17,756 nt of DNA, taken from Miltoncostaeales bacterium. Its GTDB lineage: Bacteria > Actinomycetota > Thermoleophilia > Miltoncostaeales > Miltoncostaeaceae. The stretch is from NCBI GenBank assembly GCA_030829765.1, contig JAUROO010000047.1:1-17756 (forward strand), read 5' to 3'. Positions 1-7,053 of this stretch are shown here, in pieces (within the stretch, counting starts at the first letter, position 1; each line of letters starts with the position of its first letter). A model generated the notes under the pieces. The model was not told where the DNA came from, did not search any database, and saw only the letters and a list, made by a program, of their open reading frames with translations. The position numbers were made by a program, and so were the translations under genes.

Positions 1-1086
1 ATCATCGGCAATGGCGTGGTGGTCGACCCGTTCGTCCTGGTGACCGAGCTCGACCAGCTGGAGGAGCGCGGGGTGGACACCTCCAACCTGCGCATCTCCG
101 GCAACGCGCACCTGATCATGCCGTACCACGTGCAACTGGACACCCAGAGCGAGATCCGACTGGGCAAGCTGTCGATCGGCACCACGCGCCGGGGCATCGG
201 GCCCGCCTACATGGACAAGGCCGCGCGCATCGGCATCCGCGCGCAGGACCTGCTGGACGCGAGCATCCTGCGCCGCAAGGTGGCGATCGCCCTCGAGCAG
301 AAGAACGAGGTGCTCACCAAGATCTACGGCGAGCCGCCGCTGGACGCGGACGCGGTGGCCGATGAGGTGCTGGCCCTCGCACCGCGGATCGCCCCGTTCA
401 TCGCCGACACCTCGCTGCTCCTGGACACCGCGATCCGCGACGAGCAGACGGTGCTGTTCGAGGGCGCGCAGGGAACCCTGCTCGACATCGACCACGGCAC
501 CTATCCGTTCGTCACCAGCAGCAACCCCACCGCGGGAGCGGCCTGCACCGGCACCGGCGTGGGCCCCACGCGCATCGACCACGTGCTGGGAATCAGCAAG
601 GCGTACACCACGCGCGTGGGCGAGGGGCCCTTCCCCACCGAGCTCGACGATGCGGCGGCCCGGCACATGGCCGAGGTGGGGCATGAGGTGGGCACCACCA
701 CGGGCCGGGCACGCCGGTGCGGGTGGCTCGACCTGGTGGCCCTGCGCTACGCCGTGCGGGTGTCGGGCATGACCCAACTGGGCCTCACCAAGCTGGATGT
801 CCTGTCGGGGCTGCCCACGGTGCGCCTGTGCACGGCATACGTGAAGCCGGATGGCACCGAGACCACCGAGTTCCCATGGCACCAGAGCGACTTCCACTCG
901 TGCACACCCGTGTACGAGACGCTCGATGGCTGGGACGACGACATCGTGGGCGTCACGAGCCTCGACGACCTGCCCCCGCGTGCCCGGGCCTACGTGGAGC
1001 GCATTGCGCAGTTCACGGGCGTGCCGATCACCCTCATCGGGACCGGCCAGGGCCGGCATGAGGTGATCGACAACGTCGAGCTGTAG
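1..1086 (+). CDS. purA: Adenylosuccinate synthase, 5'-truncated by the window edge
   Basis: Joins IMP and aspartate using GTP to give adenylosuccinate, the first committed step to AMP, in the cytoplasm. The open frame runs from base 1 (IIGNGVVVDP) to a TAG at 1084-1086, giving 361 visible residues. By comparison with E. coli PurA, about 65-70 N-terminal residues are missing, including the GDEGKGK phosphate-binding loop. Family landmarks seen are GTTRRGIGPAYMDKAAR, FEGAQGTLLDIDHGTYP, VTSSNPTAG, TTTGRARRCGWLD, LTKLDVLSGLP and the C-terminal GTGQGRHEVI. An internal ATG or GTG, such as the one at base 16, is not the true start because the conserved sequence continues upstream of it. The gene converges on the minus-strand ABC permease 12 bases away and is separated from the main pur array by that ABC pair. 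Assignment is very secure; only the 5' end and promoter are unseen. Confidence 0.97.
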   Translation: MIGNGVVVDPFVLVTELDQLEERGVDTSNLRISGNAHLIMPYHVQLDTQSEIRLGKLSIGTTRRGIGPAYMDKAARIGIRAQDLLDASILRRKVAIALEQKNEVLTKIYGEPPLDADAVADEVLALAPRIAPFIADTSLLLDTAIRDEQTVLFEGAQGTLLDIDHGTYPFVTSSNPTAGAACTGTGVGPTRIDHVLGISKAYTTRVGEGPFPTELDDAAARHMAEVGHEVGTTTGRARRCGWLDLVALRYAVRVSGMTQLGLTKLDVLSGLPTVRLCTAYVKPDGTETTEFPWHQSDFHSCTPVYETLDGWDDDIVGVTSLDDLPPRARAYVERIAQFTGVPITLIGTGQGRHEVIDNVEL

Positions 1087-1120
1087 GGCGCGGCGGCCCT
1101 AGGGGCGCAGGCGGCGCCCC
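1084..1120. terminator. Tandem GC-rich hairpins at the purA / ABC permease convergent junction
   Basis: Two perfect inverted repeats lie end to end. The first is TAGGGC (1084-1089), a 6-base loop, then GCCCTA (1096-1101); its arms contain the TAG stop of purA and, on the other strand, the TAG stop of the permease. The second is GGGGCGC (1102-1108), a 5-base loop, then GCGCCCC (1114-1120), inside the last permease codons. Neither is followed by a T-run, so this would be a hairpin-only (non-canonical) bidirectional terminator. Position supports that role; activity is inferred. Confidence 0.5.
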
Positions 1121-1923
1121 GTGCGGAACATGCGGACCGCCCACAGCGTGACCACGACGGCCACGAGTGCCGCCACGGCCACCGACAGCCACACCGCGCT
1201 CTCGTGCAGGCCCGTGATGCCCGCCCGCTCGGCATCCACCAGGTAGTAAATGGGGTTGAACATCGACAGCGTGCGCCACGGCTCGGCGAGTTCCTCCACG
1301 TTGTAGAAGACCCCGCCCAGCAGCGACAGCGGCGTGATGATGAGGGCGGCCACGAACGCCTGCTGGTCGAACGAGTCGGCCCAGATGCCGGTGATCGCCC
1401 CCAGCGCGCTGAAGATGATGCCGGTGAGCACCAGCACGAGGAGCGCGAGGGCCCAGTTGGCGACGCCCTCCACGAAGGGCATCGCGCACGCGCCCACGAG
1501 CGCCGCCGTGATCCACCCGCGGTAGAGGCCCCCGACCATGTACGCGAACACCACCTCGGCGGAGCGCAGGGGCGACGCCAGCACGTCGTCGATGTAGCCC
1601 TCGTTGCGGGCCTGGTAGAGCGAGGTGGATGCGTTCGCGAACGCCTGCGCCGTGACCGTGGTGATCAGCAGGCCGGGCAGGATGAACCACAGGTACTGGA
1701 TTCCCGACACCTGGCGCAGCTCGCCGCCGAGCGCGCCGCCGAACACGGCCATGAACAGCACGGCGGTCACCACCGGCGGCAGGATCGTCTGGCTCCACAG
1801 GCGGGTGACGCGGCGCACCTCCCGGCCGGCGAGGGCCAGCGTGCCCCGGCGCGATGCCCTGCGCAGGGCGGCGTCATCCAGCCGCGGGTCGGGGAGGGGC
1901 GGGGTGCGATCACCGGCGCTCAT
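1099..1923 (-). CDS. ABC-2 type transporter permease (YadH-like)
   Basis: Membrane subunit of an ABC exporter, 274 residues. About six hydrophobic segments are visible, near residues 48-66, 77-96, 124-150, 155-181, 190-207 and 243-263, after a polar, arginine-rich cytoplasmic N-terminus. Landmarks shared with the E. coli YadH / NodJ-like ABC-2 permeases include FILPGLL, the YQARNEGYIDDVLASPL loop, ITPLSLLGGVFYNVEEL and FNPIYYLVDAERAG. The ATG at 1923 overlaps the TGA of the upstream ATPase gene (ATGA, 1920-1923), so the two are probably translationally coupled and form one exporter. The substrate cannot be read from the sequence; relatives are linked to polysaccharide, drug or lipid export. 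No sign of a role in purine metabolism beyond position. The gene ends facing purA. Confidence 0.9.
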   Translation of the reverse strand: MSAGDRTPPLPDPRLDDAALRRASRRGTLALAGREVRRVTRLWSQTILPPVVTAVLFMAVFGGALGGELRQVSGIQYLWFILPGLLITTVTAQAFANASTSLYQARNEGYIDDVLASPLRSAEVVFAYMVGGLYRGWITAALVGACAMPFVEGVANWALALLVLVLTGIIFSALGAITGIWADSFDQQAFVAALIITPLSLLGGVFYNVEELAEPWRTLSMFNPIYYLVDAERAGITGLHESAVWLSVAVAALVAVVVTLWAVRMFRTGRRLRP

Positions 1924-2654
1924 GCAGCACCCCGCATCACCCGCAGGTAGGCGTCCTCAAGGCGGGGCCCGCCGAAGCGATCGATGATCTCGGGCACGGT
2001 GCCCTCCGCCACGATGCGCCCTCCGCGGATCATCGAGATGGTGTCGCACAGGGCCTCGGCCTCCTCCAGGTAGTGCGTGGTGAGGAGGATCGAGGTGCGC
2101 TGCTCCTCGCGCAGGCGGGTGAGGTAGGTCCAGAGGTCGTGCCGGAGTTCCAGGTCCACGCCGGCGGTGGGCTCGTCGAGGATCGCGAGCCGCGGGTGAT
2201 GCACCAGGGTGCGGGCGATGAGCAGGCGTCTCCGCATGCCGCCGGACAGCCGATTGGGCCGCGTGCCCGCCTTGTCCTCCAGGTCGAACGCCGCAAGCAA
2301 CTCGTCCGCGCGGTCGTTGGCCTCGGAGGTGGGCATGCCGAAGTAGCGGCCGTGGAATGAGAGCACCTGGCGTGCGCTCAGGAACCGGTCGAGGTGAACC
2401 TCCTGCGGGGCGAGGCCCACCAGCGTGCGGGCGCGGCGCGGGTCGGCCACGGCGTCATGGCCGAATACCCGCACGTGGCCCACCGGACCGCGCACGAGAC
2501 CGGTGACGATGCCGATGAGGGTGCTCTTGCCCGAGCCGTTCGGGCCGAGCAGGCCGTGGAACCCGCCGTCCCGGACGGTGAGCGACAGGCCGTCCAGGGC
2601 CCGCGTCCCGTCGTCGTAGACCTTGTCGAGGCCGGTGATCTCGAGGGCATGCAC
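1920..2654 (-). CDS. ABC transporter ATP-binding protein (YadG/CcmA-like)
   Basis: ATPase subunit powering the neighbouring ABC-2 permease. With the GTG start at 2652-2654 the protein is 244 residues. Motifs in order: Walker A GPNGSGKST (37-45), Q-loop APQE (Q84), signature LSGGMRRRL (136-144), Walker B LAILDEP (156-162, catalytic E161) and switch histidine H194 in TTHYLEEAE. The LSGGMRRRL, DEPTAGVD and LTTHYLEEAE wording resembles E. coli YadG, but the roughly 60-residue C-terminal extension of YadG is absent. The frame stays open upstream to 2888, but that stretch overlaps purD and shows no ABC homology, whereas HALEITGLDKVY is the usual ABC ATPase beginning. A TAGCGT element 8 bases before the GTG also supports this start and a leaderless or nearly leaderless mRNA. 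Confidence 0.93.
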   Translation of the reverse strand: MHALEITGLDKVYDDGTRALDGLSLTVRDGGFHGLLGPNGSGKSTLIGIVTGLVRGPVGHVRVFGHDAVADPRRARTLVGLAPQEVHLDRFLSARQVLSFHGRYFGMPTSEANDRADELLAAFDLEDKAGTRPNRLSGGMRRRLLIARTLVHHPRLAILDEPTAGVDLELRHDLWTYLTRLREEQRTSILLTTHYLEEAEALCDTISMIRGGRIVAEGTVPEIIDRFGGPRLEDAYLRVMRGAA

Positions 2655-2662
2655 GGCGGCGA

Positions 2663-2668
2663 ACGCTA
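2663..2668 (-). promoter_or_regulatory. Putative -10 element of the ABC exporter operon
   Basis: Read on the minus strand this is TAGCGT, matching TANNNT, 8 bases before the GTG of the ATPase gene. Transcription would start within about two bases of the start codon, or exactly on it. No recognisable -35 hexamer is seen at 16-18 bases upstream. The same TAG-N-N-T pattern precedes purD, purM and the serine protease gene. Confidence 0.55.
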
Positions 2669-2679
2669 GCCGCCCGCGC

Positions 2680-2705
2680 CCCGGCGCCGGGCACGGGTCA
2701 CCGTG
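2680..2705. promoter_or_regulatory. Two adjacent palindromes between divergent promoters (candidate operators)
   Basis: A perfect 12-base palindrome CCCGGCGCCGGG (2680-2691) abuts an inverted repeat CACGG-GTCA-CCGTG (2692-2705). The first lies about 24-36 bases upstream of the inferred ABC transcript start. The second lies 24-37 bases upstream of the inferred purD start at 2729. Each therefore covers the -35/spacer zone of one promoter, the usual place for a regulator to bind. The symmetry is seen directly; binding by any protein is inferred, and short GC palindromes are common in DNA of this composition. Confidence 0.4.
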
Positions 2706-2716
2706 GACGTCATTGG

Positions 2717-2722
2717 TAGGGT
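2717..2722 (+). promoter_or_regulatory. Putative -10 element for leaderless purD transcription
   Basis: TAGGGT ends 6 bases before the GTG of purD. It occupies exactly -12 to -7 if the G of the start codon is +1, the geometry expected for a leaderless actinobacterial mRNA. No Shine-Dalgarno of normal spacing and no -35 hexamer are visible. It would drive the purD-to-purF run of overlapping genes. Confidence 0.6.
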
Positions 2723-2728
2723 GGCGAC

Positions 2729-3997
2729 GTGACGCGACGAGCTTTGGTGGTGGGCAGCGGCGGACGCGAGCATGCACTCGTGCGTGCCCTCGCGGCGACC
2801 GGGTGGACGGTATTCGCAGCCCCCGGGAATCCCGGAATGGCGGCCGACGCCGATGTGCGCGACATCGCGATGTCCGACCATGCAGCACTGGTCGCGCTGG
2901 CCACCGACGAGGCCGTCGACCTGGTGGTCATCGGCCCCGAGGCGCCGCTGGTGGCGGGCCTTGCCGATGACCTTCGCGCGGCGGGTGCCGCCGTGCTCGG
3001 GCCGTCGGGGGCGGCGGCCCGCCTCGAGGGCAGCAAGGCCTTCGCCAAGGAGGTCATGCTGGCGGCGGGCGTGCCGACCGGCCGCAGCCGGACCGTCTCC
3101 ACCGTCGACGGCGGCATGGCCGCCGTTGCGGACTTCGGGCTGCCGGTGGCCGTCAAGGCCGACGGGCTGGCGGCGGGCAAGGGCGTGGTCATCGCCCAGT
3201 CGGAGGACGAGGCCCGCGTGGCGCTGGTGTCGATGATCGACGACGCCGCCTTCGGCGCCGCGGGCAGCACCGTGGTGGTGGAGGAGGGCCTCACCGGGCC
3301 CGAGGTGTCGCTGCTGGCCATCAGCGACGGCACGGCCGTTGCGCGCTTCCCCGCCGCGCGCGACTACAAGCCCATCGGCGAGGGCAACACCGGGCCCAAC
3401 ACCGGCGGAATGGGATCGGTCTCCCCCGTGCCCGGCATCCCCGACCCCCTGGCGGATCAGCTGGTGGATGAGGTGCACCGGCCGGTGATCGCCGAGATGG
3501 CACGACGGGGCATCCCCTTCAGTGGCGTGCTGTACGCGGGCCTGATGATGACGCCGGGCGGGCCGAAGGTACTGGAGTTCAACGTGCGGTTCGGCGACCC
3601 CGAGACCCAGGCGCTGCTTCCCCGGGTTGCAGGCGATCTGGGCGACATCCTGCTCGCCGCCGCGCGCGGCGGACTCGCGGACCAGCCGGTGCCGGTGACG
3701 CCCCAGGCGTCGGTGGCCGTCGTGCTCGCCGCCGCCAACTACCCGGGTGACCCGCGCACCGGCGACGCGATCACGGGCATCGACGACGCCCTGGCCACGG
3801 GCGCCGAGGTGTTCCAGGCCGGGACCACGCGGGACGGAACCGGCACGCTGGTGACCGGTGGCGGACGTGTGCTGGCGGTGCAGGCGCTGGGCGACGACGT
3901 CGCGCAGGCGCGGGAGCGTGCCTACGCCGCGGCCGATCTCATCCACTTCGACGGCGAGCAGATGCGGCGCGACATCGCCGCGGGAATGGACGCATGA
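2729..3997 (+). CDS. purD: Phosphoribosylamine-glycine ligase (GAR synthetase)
   Basis: Second step of purine synthesis: ATP-dependent joining of phosphoribosylamine and glycine to give GAR. The 422-residue length is normal for the family (E. coli about 430). Landmarks: N-terminal Rossmann-like GSGGREHAL (9-17) and APGNPGMA (31-38); ATP-grasp motifs KADGLAAGKGVV (143-154), YKPIGEGNTGPNTGGMG (213-229) and the metal-binding EFNVRFGDPETQALLP (283-298). The GTG start sits at the first residues of the conserved N-terminus and 6 bases after a TAGGGT element, so it is probably translated without a leader. First gene of the array; its TGA overlaps the purB ATG (ATGA, 3994-3997). No anomaly seen. Confidence 0.97.
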   Translation: MTRRALVVGSGGREHALVRALAATGWTVFAAPGNPGMAADADVRDIAMSDHAALVALATDEAVDLVVIGPEAPLVAGLADDLRAAGAAVLGPSGAAARLEGSKAFAKEVMLAAGVPTGRSRTVSTVDGGMAAVADFGLPVAVKADGLAAGKGVVIAQSEDEARVALVSMIDDAAFGAAGSTVVVEEGLTGPEVSLLAISDGTAVARFPAARDYKPIGEGNTGPNTGGMGSVSPVPGIPDPLADQLVDEVHRPVIAEMARRGIPFSGVLYAGLMMTPGGPKVLEFNVRFGDPETQALLPRVAGDLGDILLAAARGGLADQPVPVTPQASVAVVLAAANYPGDPRTGDAITGIDDALATGAEVFQAGTTRDGTGTLVTGGGRVLAVQALGDDVAQARERAYAAADLIHFDGEQMRRDIAAGMDA

Positions 3998-5289
3998 TCC
4001 CGAGGTACTCGCGGCTCGAGATGGCCGCCATCTGGACCGACGAGGCCAAGCTGCAGCGCTGGCTCGACGTGGAACTCGCGGTGTGCCGCGCATGGGCCCG
4101 CCGGGGAGTCATCCCACCCGGGGACCTGGCCGAGATCGAGGCCAAGGCTGCCTTCAGCGTGGAGCGCACGCTGGAGATCGAAAGGACCACCAACCACGAC
4201 GTGGTGGCCTTCCTCACCAACGTGAACGAGAACATCGGCCCGGCCAGCCGGTGGATCCACTACGGCATGACCAGCAGCGACGTGCTCGACACCGGGCTGG
4301 CGCTGGCCATGGTGCAGAGCGGACGCATCATCGTGGAGGGCCAGCGGGCGCTCACCCAGGCGCTGAAGCGCCGCGCGCTGGAGCACCGCGACACCCTGTG
4401 CGTGGGGCGCACCCACGGCGTGCACGCCGAGCCCACCACCTTCGGGCTGCGCCTTGCGGGGTTCGCGATGGAGAGCAAGCGCAACGAGCGCCGCCTGGAG
4501 GAGGCCCACGCGCAGATCGCCTTCGGCAAGCTGAGCGGCGCGGTGGGCACGTACGCCATGCTGGAGCCCGGCGTGGAAGCCGAGGTGATGGACGAGCTTG
4601 GCCTGCAGGTGGAGCCCATCGCCACGCAGGTGACGCCGCGCGACCGCCATGCCGAGGTGATGGCGGCGCTGGCGATCGCCGCCAGCGGCCTGGAGCGCCT
4701 TGCCGTGGAGGTGCGCCACCTGCAGCGCACGGAGGTGCGCGAGGCCGAGGAGGCCTTCGGCAAGGGGCAGAAGGGCTCGTCGGCCATGCCCCACAAGCGC
4801 AACCCCATCACCGCCGAGCGCATCACGGGCCTCGCACGGGTGATCCGCGCCAACTCGCTGCCGGCCATGGAGGATGTGGCGCTGTGGCACGAGCGCGACA
4901 TCTCGCACTCATCGGTGGAGCGGGTGATCCTGCCTGACAGCTACACGCTCATGGACTACCTGCTGGCCACCACCACGAAGCTCGTGGACAACCTGGTGAT
5001 CCGGCCCGATCGCATGCAGCAGGTGCTCGACTCGTCATACGGCCTGGTGTTCAGCCAGCGCGTGCTGCTGGGCCTGGTGGAGGAGGGCCTCACGCGGGAG
5101 CAGGCCTACGCCGCGGTGCAGCGCAACGCCATGACCGCCTGGGACACCGGCGAGCCGCTCCAGGACCTGCTGGCCGCGGACCCCGACGTGCAAGGGAAGA
5201 TCGACCCCGACCGCCTCGACGCCATGTTCGACCCGTCGCACCACCTGCGGCACCTCGACGAGGTATTCGAGAGGGTCGAGGCGCTGTGA
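3994..5289 (+). CDS. purB: Adenylosuccinate lyase
   Basis: Acts twice in the pathway: SAICAR to AICAR plus fumarate, and adenylosuccinate to AMP plus fumarate. The 431-residue length matches the Bacillus/Thermotoga class rather than the longer E. coli form. Fumarase-superfamily motifs are intact: H68 in TTNHDVV, TSSDVLDT (93-100), the RTHGVHAEPTTFG block with H141, and the flexible signature loop KGSSAMPHKRNP, with serines at 262-263 that include the expected catalytic base. Residue spacing agrees with the numbering of the well-studied Bacillus and Thermotoga enzymes. The ATG overlaps the purD stop, and the TGA overlaps the purC GTG (5286-5289), so it should be translationally coupled on both sides. 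It also serves the AMP branch with purA upstream. Confidence 0.97.
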   Translation: MIPRYSRLEMAAIWTDEAKLQRWLDVELAVCRAWARRGVIPPGDLAEIEAKAAFSVERTLEIERTTNHDVVAFLTNVNENIGPASRWIHYGMTSSDVLDTGLALAMVQSGRIIVEGQRALTQALKRRALEHRDTLCVGRTHGVHAEPTTFGLRLAGFAMESKRNERRLEEAHAQIAFGKLSGAVGTYAMLEPGVEAEVMDELGLQVEPIATQVTPRDRHAEVMAALAIAASGLERLAVEVRHLQRTEVREAEEAFGKGQKGSSAMPHKRNPITAERITGLARVIRANSLPAMEDVALWHERDISHSSVERVILPDSYTLMDYLLATTTKLVDNLVIRPDRMQQVLDSSYGLVFSQRVLLGLVEEGLTREQAYAAVQRNAMTAWDTGEPLQDLLAADPDVQGKIDPDRLDAMFDPSHHLRHLDEVFERVEAL

Positions 5290-6179
5290 GCCTGATCCTC
5301 CGGGGGAAGGTCCGGGAGGTGCACGACGTCGGCGACGGCCGGCTGGTGATGGTGACGAGCGACCGCATCTCGGCGTACGACGTGGTGATGCCTACGGAGA
5401 TCCCCGGCAAGGGGCAGGTGCTCACGGCCCTCAGCGTGCACTGGTTCGCGAGGATGGCCGACATCGTCCCCAATCACCTGCTGGGGTGGCGGCTGTCGGA
5501 GATGCCGGAGGGCTTCCGCAGGAAGGAACTCGCGGGCCGCGTGATGCTGGTTCAGGCACTGGACATGCTGCCGGTGGAATGCGTGGTGCGCGGGTACCTC
5601 ATCGGCAGCGGCTGGCGCGACTACCAGCAGACGGGCGCGACGAGCGGCGTGGCACTTCCCCCTGGCCTTCGCCAGGCCGATCGGCTGCCCGCGCCCATCT
5701 TCACCCCGGCGTCGAAGGCCGACGTGGGCGACCACGACGAGAACATCAGCATGGCCGACGTGGTGGCCGCGGTGGGGTCGGACCTCGCGGCCGAAATGGA
5801 ACAGGTGTCGCTGGCGGTCTACGCGCGGGCGGCGGCTGACTGCGCCGCGGCGGGGATCATCCTGGCCGACACCAAGTTCGAGATGGGGACGGTCCCCGCG
5901 GGTGATTCCCGGGCCACGCTCACCCTGGCCGACGAGGTCTGCACGCCCGACTCCTCGCGCTTCTGGCCCGCCGACACCTGGGCGCCGGGCACCAGCCCGC
6001 CCAGCTTCGACAAGCAGTACGTGCGTGACTGGCTCGACGCGAGCGGATGGGATCACTCGCCGCCCGGCCCGGAACTGCCGCCCGACGTGGTGGCCGGCAC
6101 CCGCGAGCGGTACGTGGATGCATACGAGCGCATCACCGGCCGCCCGTTCGACGAATGGCTCAAGGAGGCCGCCGAATGA
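5286..6179 (+). CDS. purC: SAICAR synthase (phosphoribosylaminoimidazole-succinocarboxamide synthase)
   Basis: Condenses CAIR with aspartate using ATP to give SAICAR. At 297 residues it belongs to the longer class of PurC (E. coli is about 237). Landmarks: GKVREVHDVGDGRL (7-20), TSDRISAYDVVM (24-35), PVECVVRGYLIGSGW (96-110), the nucleotide-binding ADTKFEMG (194-201), DEVCTPDSSRFWP (216-228) and SFDKQYVRDWL (240-250). The GTG start shares GTGA with the purB stop and its TGA shares ATGA with purS. Its substrate CAIR must come from a PurE/PurK activity that is not encoded in this window. Confidence 0.97.
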   Translation: MSLILRGKVREVHDVGDGRLVMVTSDRISAYDVVMPTEIPGKGQVLTALSVHWFARMADIVPNHLLGWRLSEMPEGFRRKELAGRVMLVQALDMLPVECVVRGYLIGSGWRDYQQTGATSGVALPPGLRQADRLPAPIFTPASKADVGDHDENISMADVVAAVGSDLAAEMEQVSLAVYARAAADCAAAGIILADTKFEMGTVPAGDSRATLTLADEVCTPDSSRFWPADTWAPGTSPPSFDKQYVRDWLDASGWDHSPPGPELPPDVVAGTRERYVDAYERITGRPFDEWLKEAAE

Positions 6180-6412
6180 CCCTGGTCGTCGTCACCGTCA
6201 TGCCCAAGAAGGGCGTGCTCGATCCCCAGGGGCAGGCGGTGCAGGGCGCCCTTGCCCACATGGGGTTCGGGGACGTCAGCGACGTGCGCGTCGGCAAGCG
6301 CATCGAGCTCGAGATCGCCGGGCACGACCCGGCCGGGCAGGCCACGAAGATGTGCGAGGACCTCCTCGCAAACCAGCTGATCGAGGACTTCCACGTGGAG
6401 GTACCCGGGTGA
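6176..6412 (+). CDS. purS: FGAM synthase subunit PurS
   Basis: Small 78-residue subunit that bridges PurL and PurQ in the three-part formylglycinamidine ribonucleotide synthase and is thought to help ammonia pass between them. The sequence fits the family throughout: VVVTVMPKKGVLDPQGQAVQ at the start, then LAHMGFGDVSDVRVGKRIEL, and the terminal CEDLLANQLIEDFHVEV. Length is typical (about 80). A longer open frame reaches upstream to 6047, but that part lies inside purC and the conserved protein begins at the ATG at 6176, which overlaps the purC stop in ATGA. Its TGA overlaps the purQ GTG. Confidence 0.96.
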   Translation: MTLVVVTVMPKKGVLDPQGQAVQGALAHMGFGDVSDVRVGKRIELEIAGHDPAGQATKMCEDLLANQLIEDFHVEVPG

Positions 6413-7053
6413 GCGCCACCCGCGTTGCGGTGCTGCGCTTCCCCGGCACGCTCGACCACGAGAGTGCCGCCCGCGCCGTGGAGGGCACAGGCGGCGAACC
6501 GGTGTACGCCCACCACGAGGACGCCGCGCTGCCGGCTGGCACGCGCGCCGTGGTGATCCCCGGCGGATTCAGCTACGGCGACCACCTGCGGCCAGGGGCG
6601 CTTGCCAGCCGCACGCCCATCATGGGCGCCGTGCGCGCGCACGCGGCGGATGGCGGCAAGGTGCTGGGCATCTGCAACGGCTTCCAGATCCTGTGCGAGA
6701 GCGGGCTGCTGCCGGGCGTGCTGCGGCCCAACGCCTCGCTGTCGTTCATCTGCCGGCAGGCCGACCTGCAGGTGGCCGACTCCGGCACGCCGTGGACCGG
6801 CGGGCGAAACGAGGGCGAGGTGCTCTCGATCCCGTTCAAGCACCATGACGGCGCGTGGTTCGGCGACCCGGGCGAGGCGCGCGTGGTGCTGCGCTACGCC
6901 GGCGAGAACCCCAATGGCAGCATCGACAAGGTCGCGGGCATCTCGAATCTGGGGGGCAACGTGATGGGCCTCATGCCGCACCCGGAGGAGGCCCAGGAGC
7001 CGCTGCTGGGCTCCGTGGACGGCCGCGTGCTCTTCGCGGCGCTGCTGTCATGA
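6409..7053 (+). CDS. purQ: FGAM synthase subunit PurQ (glutamine amidotransferase)
   Basis: Class I glutaminase that supplies ammonia to PurL; 214 residues, slightly below the usual 220-230. The nucleophile is C89 in LGICNGFQIL, and the other triad residues are H191 and E193 in LMPHPEEA. Also visible are the N-terminal VLRFPGTL and the oxyanion-strand motif IPGGFSYGDHLRPGA (50-64). The start is the GTG at 6409, which overlaps the purS TGA; a longer open frame reaching into purC and purS is not coding. The stop overlaps the purL ATG (ATGA, 7050-7053). PurS, PurQ and PurL would be made in equal supply from coupled frames. Confidence 0.97.
   Translation: MSATRVAVLRFPGTLDHESAARAVEGTGGEPVYAHHEDAALPAGTRAVVIPGGFSYGDHLRPGALASRTPIMGAVRAHAADGGKVLGICNGFQILCESGLLPGVLRPNASLSFICRQADLQVADSGTPWTGGRNEGEVLSIPFKHHDGAWFGDPGEARVVLRYAGENPNGSIDKVAGISNLGGNVMGLMPHPEEAQEPLLGSVDGRVLFAALLS

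Noticed and set aside
2655..2728. Purine riboswitch or long leader upstream of purD
   Set aside because: Only 74 bases are shared by two divergent promoters, no purine aptamer core is visible, and the -10-like element abuts the start codon.
2655..2888. N-terminal extension of the ABC ATPase to an upstream start at 2888
   Set aside because: It would overlap the purD start, is Arg/Pro-rich without ABC homology, and the GTG at 2654 coincides with the normal family beginning and a promoter-like element.
2666..4093. 475-codon minus-strand frame opposite purD, and similar ones opposite purB, purC, purM, purN and purH
   Set aside because: Same shadow effect: compositionally biased, no recognisable motif, and fully covered by secure pur genes.
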